Positions 22,756 to 30,953 of a DNA stretch of 37,370 nucleotides are shown here, in pieces. The stretch comes from Oscillatoria sp. HE19RPO. Its GTDB lineage: Bacteria > Cyanobacteriota > Cyanobacteriia > Cyanobacteriales > Laspinemataceae. Below the pieces are notes generated by a model. It had not been told where the DNA came from and did not search any database. It saw nothing but the letters and a program-made list of their open reading frames with translations. Every line of letters begins with the position of its first letter. The stretch's first letter is position 1. The translations under genes and the position numbers were made by a program. The stretch spans positions 1-37,370 of the forward strand of contig NZ_JAMXOT010000003.1 of NCBI RefSeq assembly GCF_024220515.1, in the 5' to 3' direction.

Positions 22756-24264
22756 TTAGTTAATGTTGTATCCGAATAGATTGGGGTTGACTTCTGCCAA
22801 TTCTAAATCGGCTAAACCGTATTCGGACCAACGGCGATCGACCATTGCGGCTACTTCCGGATCGGACTCTAAGGGTTCTCCCCATTCATGTTCGGTTTCG
22901 GGCGGAATTTTGGTGGTGGCATCGATACCCATGCGTCCGCCTAAGCCAATTTTTTCACTGGCAAAATCTAAACTATCAAAGGGAGTATTGGGTAAAATAA
23001 AGACATCGCGTACGGGGTCAACTTTAGAAGAAATGGCCCAAACCACTTGGCGGGGGTCACGAATATTAATATCTTTATCTACCACAATTACAAATTTGGT
23101 GTAAGTAAACTGGGGTAAGGCACTCCAAAAGGCTAAGGCGGCCCGTCTTGCTTGGCCGGGATAGGCTTTATCAATGGAAATAATTGCCGCTTTGTAACTG
23201 AGGGCTTCCATTGGTAGGAAAAAGTCTACAATTTCTGAGACTTGTTGTCGCAAAATGGGGGTATAAATCCGATTGAGGGCGATCGCCATCATCGCTTCTT
23301 CTTTGGGAGGACGTCCGCTAAAGGTGGTTAGATAAACCGGATTTTGGCGATGAGTCATGCAGTGAAAGCGGACCAAGGGTGAATCTTCAACCCCGCCATA
23401 ATAGCCCATGTGGTCGCCAAAGGGTCCATCAGGGAGGACTTCCCCGGGAGTAATGGTGCCTTCTAAGACAAATTCTGAGTCTGCTGGAACTTCTAAATCG
23501 ACGGTTTTACATTTGGCGAGGGCGACCCCAGAACCGCCATAGAGTCCGGCAAATAGCCATTCGGACAAGTCTACGGGAATGGGGGTGGCAGCGGCCATAA
23601 TGATTAAGGGATCGACCCCGAGGGCGATCGCAATTTCCAGTTTTTTACCCTGTTCTGCGGCTTTTCGCAAATGTCTGGCCCCACCGCGTACCGATAGCCA
23701 ATGGACGGTCATGGTATTGTGAGATTGCAACTGTAAGCGATACACCCCGACATTGGGCGTTCCCGTCTCACAATCTTTGGTAATCACCAATCCCAAGGTG
23801 ATGATTTTCCCTGCATCTTTGTAATAGGGACGAATTAAGGGTAACTGGTTTAAGTCTAAGTCATCCCCTTGAATCACCACTTGCTGACAGGCGGGGAAAA
23901 AGTCCCGTCCGGGTTTTGCCTTGAGGACATCAAAGAGGACTTTGCCAAACTCTACCGCCTGGGCAATTTTTTTCGGGGGTTTCGGCTGTTGTAAGAGGGC
24001 CAGTTTTCTGCCGAGTTCCTCTAATTCCAAGGGTTTTTCCATGTTCATCGCCCAACAGACTCGTTCCTCGGTCCCTAAGAGGTTGATTGCGACGGGATGG
24101 GCCGATCCTTTAACATTCTCGAATAGGAGTGCGGGTCCTCCAGCTTGTAGCATCCGGTTGGAAATCTCGGCTATCTCTAAATCCGGGTCAACGCAGGTGG
24201 TAATCCGCCGGAGTTGTCCCCTAGTTTCTAGGAGGTTCAGGAATTCCCGTAAATCTCGTGCCAT
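22756..24264 (-). CDS. ubiD: UbiD-family prenylated-FMN-dependent decarboxylase
   Basis: This 502-residue protein is a full-length UbiD-type decarboxylase. In cyanobacteria the UbiD/UbiX pair is required for plastoquinone synthesis, removing the carboxylate of the prenylated 4-hydroxybenzoate ring. Family segments are RDLREFLNLLETRGQLRRI at the N-terminus, FPACQQVVIQGDDLDLNQLP, the prFMN-contacting NVGVYRLQLQ and SVRGGARHL, and then DGPFGDHMGYYGG, which includes the conserved acidic residues. The C-terminal part has FVIVVDKDINIRDPRQVVWA and GGRMGIDATTK. The UbiX flavin prenyltransferase is not in the window. It is divergent from the NYN protein gene, with only 68 bases between starts, and hpd lies just beyond. 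Confidence 0.96.
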   Translation of the reverse strand: MARDLREFLNLLETRGQLRRITTCVDPDLEIAEISNRMLQAGGPALLFENVKGSAHPVAINLLGTEERVCWAMNMEKPLELEELGRKLALLQQPKPPKKIAQAVEFGKVLFDVLKAKPGRDFFPACQQVVIQGDDLDLNQLPLIRPYYKDAGKIITLGLVITKDCETGTPNVGVYRLQLQSHNTMTVHWLSVRGGARHLRKAAEQGKKLEIAIALGVDPLIIMAAATPIPVDLSEWLFAGLYGGSGVALAKCKTVDLEVPADSEFVLEGTITPGEVLPDGPFGDHMGYYGGVEDSPLVRFHCMTHRQNPVYLTTFSGRPPKEEAMMAIALNRIYTPILRQQVSEIVDFFLPMEALSYKAAIISIDKAYPGQARRAALAFWSALPQFTYTKFVIVVDKDINIRDPRQVVWAISSKVDPVRDVFILPNTPFDSLDFASEKIGLGGRMGIDATTKIPPETEHEWGEPLESDPEVAAMVDRRWSEYGLADLELAEVNPNLFGYNIN

Positions 24265-24332
24265 GTTTATCCATCAATCGAGCTATCGTCTTTTATTATG
24301 ATGGAATACTGTCACTTTCTACGGGAATCGCT

Positions 24333-26171
24333 ATGCGAGACGATCCGAGTTTGACTGCTCATCAGGTATTAGAGGCGATCGCGCCATTAAGTCGGGCGAT
24401 TTCTAAAACTCTTTGGATAGCCTATCAACACTATCCCGAATGGCTGAATGAAAAGTTCAGCAATCAATCCTGGCATCGGGAAGAGTTTCAAGTAAAATTG
24501 TCAGAAAAAATAGCAACAGAGTTACGCCAAAATCATCAAGACATAAACAGCCTGATTCGGAGAGTGATTAAGCTTTTAGAAGCTTTTATGAAACCTCCAT
24601 TTTTTGTATCTTATGAATTTTTAGAATTAATCCAAAATTTTCGGACCTTACTTAAATTTCCAGAAGAACTTGTCCGGGCAGAACCGGCCCTTTCATCGGG
24701 AAACTTGACGGTGCAATCGGACCTTGAAACTCAAAGTTTAGAACAGTTTGCCATTCGCTTAGGCTTTAATTTGCCCGAAGCCCTTTCTCTGGGAATGGCG
24801 GCCCAATTTAATGCGTTCAAAAATGGGGCAGGGGGCGGGATTGCGATTTTACTTTTAGATGCTGAAAATTTATCCTTAGATGAAGAAGCAGAAAAATTTT
24901 TAAAACAAGTTTGTCAATATGATTTACAAATTAAAATTGCCTTTGCTAATTGGCAAAGAATGGGAAAAAAGGATGTTCAACTCCATAAGCGGCATTATGA
25001 ACTGATTCATGTTCCACCGGGTAAAGATAGTGCAGATGTGAAAATGGCAACGGTGGGTTCCTCTATTTTTGTTCACTATCCCAATGCCAAGGAGGTGTTG
25101 GTTTGTTCGTCCGATGGGGTGATGACTCATTTATGTACAACGCTTCAGACTCACGGTTTAACAGTGTATCTAGTTCGCAAACAAGGGAAACTTTTAACGG
25201 TTTTGAATACGCAGACGGGTAAAACTCAAACTTATGGAATGGAGGAAATTAACCCGGTTCTTTCGGTGGAAGAATGCGTTAAAACGTTCAAGGGAATCCT
25301 CAAAGCTGAACAGAAAAGAAGTGGCAAACAGTGGGTTAAATTTTCGCGGGTTTGTGCGGTGTTTCAGGACCGTTATCAAATCCCCCTGAGTCAAGTGGCG
25401 ATCGCCTCGGAACCGGGGAAAAAAGCCCGGCACATCTTTTGCGATCGCCCGGATGATTTTGTCGTCCATCAAGTCCCGGGAGATTCCGAACTTTACATTG
25501 CTTTATTCGATTGTCTGGAGTTAAAATCAAGCCCCGGGGTTGACTCTCACCCTCTAAGTTTAAAACCCCCGACAATGCCACAGGGTTCTCTTCACAATGG
25601 GTTTAATGGCAGAGAAGAAGTTGAACTAGCATTAGAACGGGCGATCGCCTCTATGCACAAGAAATATCCCGGAATGGCGATTTCCACCGGAATGTTAGGT
25701 TCAGAATTTAAAGCACTCTATGGTCAAAATCCTAATTGGATTATTAAAAAATTAGGACTTGCCGGAAATTTTAGTAAATTTTTACAGTCCAGTTCGAGAT
25801 TTACCCTGACCCCATCCCCTCAAACGGGTGAAATCATCATCGGAGAAAAACACAGCCCTAATTCTAAAGTTTTTACCCTGAAACCGGGAATCCCTGCTGC
25901 CTCTTCTTTCGCCATTAAAAACTCGATAGACTTAGAAAAGTATTTGATAGAACTGCTGGGAAGATTAACCGAAAATTCCTCTAAAAAATCCATTCCTCTC
26001 TCCTCCTTGGCGAGTGAATTTAACGCCGAATATGGAATCCCGATTACCCAGCTTATGAAACGATTGAAAATCAAAGGAAAATTCACCCATTTTCTGGATT
26101 TATCTAAATCGTTTAAATTAAAAAAAATAGGGAAAGTGTATCAAGTCGCCCTCCTGTCCCCAACGCCTTAA
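24333..26171 (+). CDS. NYN/PIN-like ribonuclease-domain protein with putative LOTUS (OST-HTH) modules
   Basis: The protein has 612 residues. The NYN domain (about 165-290) shows the acidic metal site of this PIN-like nuclease fold: IAILLLDAENLS (Asp176, Asn179), GKDSADVKM (Asp232, Asp235) and VLVCSSDGVMTHL (Asp261). After it lie three regions shaped like OST-HTH/LOTUS winged helices, at about 310-390 (KQWVKFSRVCAVFQDRYQIP), 427-495 (ISTGMLGSEFKALYGQNPNW) and 532-600 (IPLSSLASEFNAEYGIPITQ). The N-terminal 140 residues are helical and unassigned. Bacterial NYN-LOTUS proteins are known by computation and are thought to act on RNA. The ATG at 24333 is chosen; 24258 would overlap ubiD. It is 72 bases before hpd on the same strand. 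Confidence 0.85.
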   Translation: MRDDPSLTAHQVLEAIAPLSRAISKTLWIAYQHYPEWLNEKFSNQSWHREEFQVKLSEKIATELRQNHQDINSLIRRVIKLLEAFMKPPFFVSYEFLELIQNFRTLLKFPEELVRAEPALSSGNLTVQSDLETQSLEQFAIRLGFNLPEALSLGMAAQFNAFKNGAGGGIAILLLDAENLSLDEEAEKFLKQVCQYDLQIKIAFANWQRMGKKDVQLHKRHYELIHVPPGKDSADVKMATVGSSIFVHYPNAKEVLVCSSDGVMTHLCTTLQTHGLTVYLVRKQGKLLTVLNTQTGKTQTYGMEEINPVLSVEECVKTFKGILKAEQKRSGKQWVKFSRVCAVFQDRYQIPLSQVAIASEPGKKARHIFCDRPDDFVVHQVPGDSELYIALFDCLELKSSPGVDSHPLSLKPPTMPQGSLHNGFNGREEVELALERAIASMHKKYPGMAISTGMLGSEFKALYGQNPNWIIKKLGLAGNFSKFLQSSSRFTLTPSPQTGEIIIGEKHSPNSKVFTLKPGIPAASSFAIKNSIDLEKYLIELLGRLTENSSKKSIPLSSLASEFNAEYGIPITQLMKRLKIKGKFTHFLDLSKSFKLKKIGKVYQVALLSPTP

Positions 26172-26243
26172 CCCCTCCGATTTTTGAGGAAACGAGTAAA
26201 ATTAAAGGGCATTAGAGTCATTGAGGACAGTGATATCGGATTC

Positions 26244-27377
26244 ATGGAAATCGATCACATTCACTTTTACGTTAAAGATGCTACAGCACAACGGGACTGG
26301 TTCGTAGATTGCCTCGGATTTGAGGCAGTCGCCAGTTTCACCCACACCGACACTCACACGGAACTGATTCAAAGTGGTTTAGTTCGGTTTGCACTCTCTT
26401 CACCCTTGTCTGTTGCTTCTCCGGTGGCGGAATATCTCGATCGCCATCCTCCGGGAGTCGCAGATATTGCTTTTGCCGTTGAGGATTTAGCATCCTGCTT
26501 GGATCAAGCAGCTTCTGCCGGTGCAAAAGTCTTACAACCCCTACAGGAACAACCCCCATCGTTTTCCCCGTTAAAATCGGCAAAAATTGCCGGATGGGGA
26601 GAACTGAGTCATACCTTAATTCAACGGGGTGACTCCCCTGATGCCATCCCGAGTTTTCCTGACCCAACTTATCCCATTTTAACGGATGAAACCCTTAAAA
26701 AATCAATCTACTCACCCCAAAACTTTTTCCCTCAACCGACCTCAAATCCTGTTTCTGATAGTCTCTATCTCAATATTGACCATTTTGTTTTAAATGTCAA
26801 AAAAGGAGACTTAAAAACCGCTTTATCCTGGTATGAAAAGGTTTTCGGATTTCAAGGTCAGCAAACCTTTGATATTCAAACTGAACGGTCTGGATTGCAC
26901 TCTCAGGTGATGATTTATCCCGAAAGTTCCATTCAGTTCCCCATTAATGAACCCACCTCCGATACCTCTCAAGTGCAAGAGTTTTTAGAGATAAATCGCG
27001 GGCCGGGAATTCAGCATATTGCCTTAAAAACGAATCATATTCTAGGAACCGTTGCTCAGTTACGGAAAAATGGAGTCTCATTTATTGATGTGCCCCCGAC
27101 TTATTATGCAACCCTGCGCCAACGTCTGGGGTTTGATGAAGGGTCGGCAGAGTGGCAAGACATTCAAAGGAAAAAAATTTTAGTAGATTGGCCTCCTGAA
27201 ACCCCACATTCCCTTTTACTACAAACCTTTACTCAACCCATTTTTGAACAACCCACTTTCTTTTTTGAAGTGATTGAGCGTCGAGAGGAGGCGGCAGGAT
27301 TTGGTGAAGGAAATTTTCAAGCCTTATTTGAGGCGATCGAACGAGAACAACTGAAACGGGAGGAAGATTCGGCCTAA
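26244..27377 (+). CDS. hpd: 4-hydroxyphenylpyruvate dioxygenase
   Basis: This 377-residue iron-dependent enzyme converts 4-hydroxyphenylpyruvate from tyrosine into homogentisate, the head-group precursor of tocopherols in cyanobacteria. It has two vicinal-oxygen-chelate halves. The three iron ligands are in the C-terminal half: His180 (NIDHFVLNV), His258 (GIQHIALKT) and Glu342 (FFFEVIERR). The C-terminal GFGEGNFQALFEAIEREQ is the family signature that closes the active site. The ATG at 26244 begins directly at the conserved MEIDHIHFYVKD; the TTG at 26184 would add 20 unmatched residues. It may be co-transcribed with the NYN gene, and it converges on the caspase-fold gene across a hairpin array. 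Confidence 0.95.
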   Translation: MEIDHIHFYVKDATAQRDWFVDCLGFEAVASFTHTDTHTELIQSGLVRFALSSPLSVASPVAEYLDRHPPGVADIAFAVEDLASCLDQAASAGAKVLQPLQEQPPSFSPLKSAKIAGWGELSHTLIQRGDSPDAIPSFPDPTYPILTDETLKKSIYSPQNFFPQPTSNPVSDSLYLNIDHFVLNVKKGDLKTALSWYEKVFGFQGQQTFDIQTERSGLHSQVMIYPESSIQFPINEPTSDTSQVQEFLEINRGPGIQHIALKTNHILGTVAQLRKNGVSFIDVPPTYYATLRQRLGFDEGSAEWQDIQRKKILVDWPPETPHSLLLQTFTQPIFEQPTFFFEVIERREEAAGFGEGNFQALFEAIEREQLKREEDSA

Positions 27378-27400
27378 TTTTCCTCATCGAATTAGGTTTA

Positions 27401-27643
27401 GGTCCCCAGGACAAGAAACCGGGTTTTTGCCTATTGGGTGAAAAACCCGGTTTCTAACCCTCGGTGAGGTCCCCAGGACAAGAAACCGGGTTTTTGCCTA
27501 AATTTGTGACAAATTGCCAAAACTGGGGTGAAAAACCCGGTTTCTAACCCTCGGTGAGGTCCCCAGGACAAGAAACCGGGTTTTTGCCTAAATTGGTGAC
27601 GAATCGCCAAAAATTGGGTGAAAAACCCGGTTTCTAACCGCCT
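27401..27643. repeat. Three tandem hairpins with AGAAACCGGGTTTTT stems
   Basis: Units start at 27401, 27468 and 27558. Each opens GGTCCCCAGGACAAGAAACC and contains AGAAACCGGGTTTTT, a loop, and the perfect inverse AAAAACCCGGTTTCT. The second and third units carry a 50-odd-base loop with GACAAATTGCCAAAA-like sequence; the first is shorter. They fill the space between the converging hpd and caspase-fold genes and could end transcription from both sides. The minus-strand frame over them is a repeat artefact. Confidence 0.85.
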
Positions 27644-27644
27644 G

Positions 27645-29912
27645 TTAAATTGCCCGGTAGATAAAGCTGAGAGTGGCCCAGCGATCCACATGAAGCGCCC
27701 AGCGGTCGGGGGAAGTGTTGGCATTGGGGAGACTGGCAAGGCTGGCGGTATGGAGGTCCTGTAAAATCGCTTGGACGATCGCCAGGGGATTAGTCACGGG
27801 AATCAGAGGTTGAGCATCTCCCTGGGGACGCATGAAACCAGATAAGGCAGAAAAGGTTTTCGTAAACGGACTGGATGAAAAAATCACCTGGGTTTCCGTT
27901 AATCCCGCTTGACCATGCACCACCCATGATCCCGTACCCGAACCCGTAGGAATTGTCAGGGTTTCCCCGGGAAGTAGCAGATTTTGTTCTAAGGTGGGTT
28001 GAGTTTGTCCAGTATTGGAAGTGCTGGGGTCATCGGAGGGATAGAGGACGATCGCATTGCCACTATTATCTAAGGAAAAGAGCAGGCAGTATAAGGGGCG
28101 ATCGCTATAATTAAAGGCCCGATAGCGAATCCGACTCCCCAAGGGAACCCCTAACGGACTATTCCCATTGCGCGACAGGGGAACCGCAGATAACTCGGGG
28201 GCTTCCCAAGGGGCGCGACGGGTTTCGCTTTGCACGATCGCCTTGGCTTCAGGTCCCAAAGTTTCCAAGTTAACCCGCACTCCCAACCGAGAAGACCCTT
28301 CATTGGAGCTCAACCGCAATAATTTGGTCGCCAGTAACGTTTGCAGTTGGGGAACTAACCGCTGTGCCGAGGATTTAATCGCTTCTCCCTGTTCTCCCAT
28401 CGTGTTCAGCAGCAGGTTTTTCCCCAGGGAAAATAGCGCATAACTCCCGGGGGGAATCATCGGTAAGGCGGAACTGGGGAGTTGCGCTAACATCGCCTCT
28501 TGAGCTCGCCCAAATAAATAGTCTGCCGGTTGTTCTCCGGCAATCACGGTGGTTACTCGGGGAATTCCAGCAAAGGCACTGGTGGCATCCACCCGTTCGA
28601 TGCGTTGCAATCCGGCATCTAAAGCAATGGTCAAGTTGAGATTCCGGGGGATTGTCCGAACTGTTTCTTGGACGACTTGACCGACTTTCAGGGGGTTGGG
28701 AGACTCAGGGGTTGATTGTTCAACCCCCAAGACTTGCGCTTTCACGGTTAATCCGTCTCGCGATCGCACCTGTAAGCGGTAGGATGGCAGGTCACTTTTC
28801 CCTGAAGGAACCGGGGTGAACATTGAATTGACTTCTAAGGATTCGATCGCCTGAGCTGGAAGTCCTCCCAACCACAAAACTGCCGTTTGACCGTTGTCTT
28901 CTATCGCTGTCACAGCACCCTCGGCACTGGGTTGATTAAAGACAAAACCCGGTAAGGTTTCATCGGGAGGATTGTTGCCTTCTCCAGAGGGTGGCGCTTC
29001 AAAGGTTTTTAAAAGTTGGGGTTGTTGCAGGGGAAAACCCGCAATCTGCTGAACGGCACAAGAAGCTTTCTGGAGGCTGGATTGCAGGGTATTAGCTGGG
29101 GTGGCCAACCACAGTTGCTGGGTGATGGCATAAGTAAAGACTCCGGCGCTAAAGCCATTCCATCGGCCTTCGGTGGCTAACTGATTAGCACCGGATGCCG
29201 CTAAAACCACCCCTTTAAAGGAGGAGGGCGATCGCGGAAACAATAAAGCTGGTTTTGGGCTGATTTTTTCCAGAAAGGCGAGTTCGGCATCACTGGGATT
29301 GCCCGTGGGAACCCCTTGTTGGGAGCGAATTCGCAGATTTCCTTGGAGGGTGGTCCCCGGATAGCTGTAGCTGGTATCCAAGAAGGCGATCGCCCGGTCC
29401 GTTTTCAGCGATCGCAACAGTTCCCAGAGGGTCGCCTCTAAAATATCATTGGCGGGTCTTCCCCCACTGCCGGTTCCTCCATCCACAGGCATCAAACTGG
29501 TTTGCAATCCCGTGGTGGATTGGTCCCAATTAATCCGACGACCATATCCACTAAAATGGAACACCACCAAATCCCCGTTGGTTGCTTGTTGTCCCAAATG
29601 ATTGATAAAAGCATCTTCAATATTGGCACGAGTGGCTTGTCCATCGATCAGAGTGACGATATCCCGGGGATTAAACCCAAACCGATAAATCAAGAGTTCT
29701 CGTTGCAGTTCCACATCCGTGACACAACCGGAGAGGGGATTTAAGCCCGGATAGGCGTTGATCCCCACTAATAACGCCAACTTGCCAGAGGCGGGTGCCG
29801 CCAAAGCTTGGTAATAGCGCTGGCTAGATTTCCAGATGATGGACTCGCTAATTCCCAACCCGGCTAGGATGCCGCTTGCCCTGCGTAAAAATTCTCGTCG
29901 CTTCAGTCCCAT
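27645..29912 (-). CDS. Tat-exported caspase-fold (C14) protein with inactive-type Tyr/Ser dyad
   Basis: The protein has 755 residues. The N-terminus KRREFLRRASGILAGLG is a twin-arginine signal, predicting export in folded form. The caspase-like p20 domain (about 43-280) opens KLALLVGINAYPGLNPLSGCVTD. The usual catalytic His of the SGHG motif is Tyr123 (FHFSGYGRR), and the usual Cys of DSCHSG is Ser181 (LDTSYS), so it should lack cysteine-peptidase activity. The C-terminus has a DUF4384-like domain (YRAFNYSDRPLYCLLFSLD ... IVLYPSD) at about 620-690. Such YS-type orthocaspase relatives are reported from cyanobacterial surveys. A scaffold or binding role is inference. It converges on hpd. Confidence 0.92.
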   Translation of the reverse strand: MGLKRREFLRRASGILAGLGISESIIWKSSQRYYQALAAPASGKLALLVGINAYPGLNPLSGCVTDVELQRELLIYRFGFNPRDIVTLIDGQATRANIEDAFINHLGQQATNGDLVVFHFSGYGRRINWDQSTTGLQTSLMPVDGGTGSGGRPANDILEATLWELLRSLKTDRAIAFLDTSYSYPGTTLQGNLRIRSQQGVPTGNPSDAELAFLEKISPKPALLFPRSPSSFKGVVLAASGANQLATEGRWNGFSAGVFTYAITQQLWLATPANTLQSSLQKASCAVQQIAGFPLQQPQLLKTFEAPPSGEGNNPPDETLPGFVFNQPSAEGAVTAIEDNGQTAVLWLGGLPAQAIESLEVNSMFTPVPSGKSDLPSYRLQVRSRDGLTVKAQVLGVEQSTPESPNPLKVGQVVQETVRTIPRNLNLTIALDAGLQRIERVDATSAFAGIPRVTTVIAGEQPADYLFGRAQEAMLAQLPSSALPMIPPGSYALFSLGKNLLLNTMGEQGEAIKSSAQRLVPQLQTLLATKLLRLSSNEGSSRLGVRVNLETLGPEAKAIVQSETRRAPWEAPELSAVPLSRNGNSPLGVPLGSRIRYRAFNYSDRPLYCLLFSLDNSGNAIVLYPSDDPSTSNTGQTQPTLEQNLLLPGETLTIPTGSGTGSWVVHGQAGLTETQVIFSSSPFTKTFSALSGFMRPQGDAQPLIPVTNPLAIVQAILQDLHTASLASLPNANTSPDRWALHVDRWATLSFIYRAI

Positions 29913-30678
29913 TCCCTAAATCGTCCTTCTTACCCTTATAATGCTTATTTTTCACCGGGAATGGACTCGTGGCAACCCGAGGGGCAGCTTCTTTCTTCAG
30001 TGACTCATCAAGGTTTAATCGGGGTCTCATCGTGGGGAGTCCATTCCCTTGGTTCGGTCATGATAACCACTTTATACCGGGACCCGTTGCGATCGCCCGT
30101 GGGGTCTTCCTTCCCGTCTTGTCTCTTCACCCATCTTGGGTTCAGGGAGGTTTATCCTCTCTTGGAACCCGCATCTTTGATATTTTTTTGTTAAGAAAGT
30201 CTGGCCAACAGAGCTAAATTTTGCATTGGGTATTTGGCAATTTTGCCCATATTTTCTCAACACTCGCCAGTTTTCTTTTGATATTTTCCTGGCGTTCTTT
30301 TTCTCTCTCTTTTTCCGCTGTTTTCGTCTCCCAATGGGGACGAACAGACCAACTTTTAGCGATTGTTTCGCTATTTTGAGGTCAGGAAATTATTTCCTCT
30401 TTAGTATATAATACCCCTTCAATCGCGATCGGTCAAAACCACAACAAGGAATTTTGCTCCCCCTGGCGCTAATTGGGGTTTCATCGAGAGGCGATCGGCC
30501 CTGACGGTGAGGGGAGGACAAGGCGGTGCCTTGTCCCGAGAGCGATCGCAGATTCTTTTGGAGTGCGGTAAGCGTTGGCGTAGCCTGCGCGTCAGCCCTT
30601 AGCTATGCCGTAGGCTTTACATCTTGCTCGCTTGTCTTAAGAGCGAGCAAGATGTTTGGGATCACGCCTACAGGCTTA
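29913..30678. other. Long gene-poor spacer with hairpins upstream of the caspase-fold gene
   Basis: No credible gene was found; the short open frames read through T-rich or GC-rich DNA. Structures include a GGGTTC/GAACCC stem at 30138-30170, followed after 16 bases by a seven-T run. GGACAAGGC-GGT-GCCTTGTCC lies at 30516-30536. A perfect 14-bp hairpin ACATCTTGCTCGCT/AGCGAGCAAGATGT lies at 30619-30655. The GCGTAGCC ... GCTATGCCGTAGGC repeat between the last two is of a type common in cyanobacterial spacers. A small RNA cannot be excluded near 30130-30195. Confidence 0.5.
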
Positions 30679-30852
30679 GGGAACTCCAAAAAATAAAATC
30701 TCCAAAACGTTCGTTCGTATGACGGATCAACGGAGTAGCCCCCTCAATGTAGGGGCGCAATGCGCAGGCCCTCCGGAGGGCGCAAGCATTGCGCCCCTAC
30801 AGATACCTTCCTTTCAGTTAAACGGTTGGAGGATTTATATTTTGCAATTCCC
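30679..30852. mobile_element. Complete 174-bp MITE with TTA duplication and an inner palindrome
   Basis: It starts GGGAACTCCAAAAAATAAA and ends TTTATATTTTGCAATTCCC, flanked by TTA at 30676-30678 and 30853-30855. It shares the start with the 165-bp copies at 3433 and 6486. Its other arm is the one seen at 1-97 and 37275-37335. The middle carries the GTAGGGGCGCAATGC ... GCATTGCGCCCCTAC palindrome (30749-30800). The tail to 30900 adds a GACTGAAGTCGTTACTACG arm. A short protein-like read through it (GASIAPLQIPSF) also appears in the window-end copy and is only repeat sequence. Confidence 0.82.
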
Positions 30853-30953
30853 TTACGTGCTTACGAACTTAAGAGAACGACTGAAGTCGTTACTACGAAC
30901 AATTAAGACCACATAAGTCTACTGAACCGCTATCCCCCTGTCTTCTCAGTCAG

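Noticed and set aside
27431-27739. 102-codon minus-strand frame with repeated RGLETGFFTP
   Set aside because: It is a reading of the GAAACCGGG hairpin array that runs into the caspase-fold gene in another frame.
29961-30217. Overlapping 77- and 82-codon plus-strand frames
   Set aside because: They have no family match and no ribosome-binding site, and they sit in the leader of the caspase-fold gene.
30719-30916. 65-codon frame with GASIAPLQIPSFQLNGW
   Set aside because: The same residue string appears in the repeat copy at the window end. It is translated MITE sequence, not a gene.
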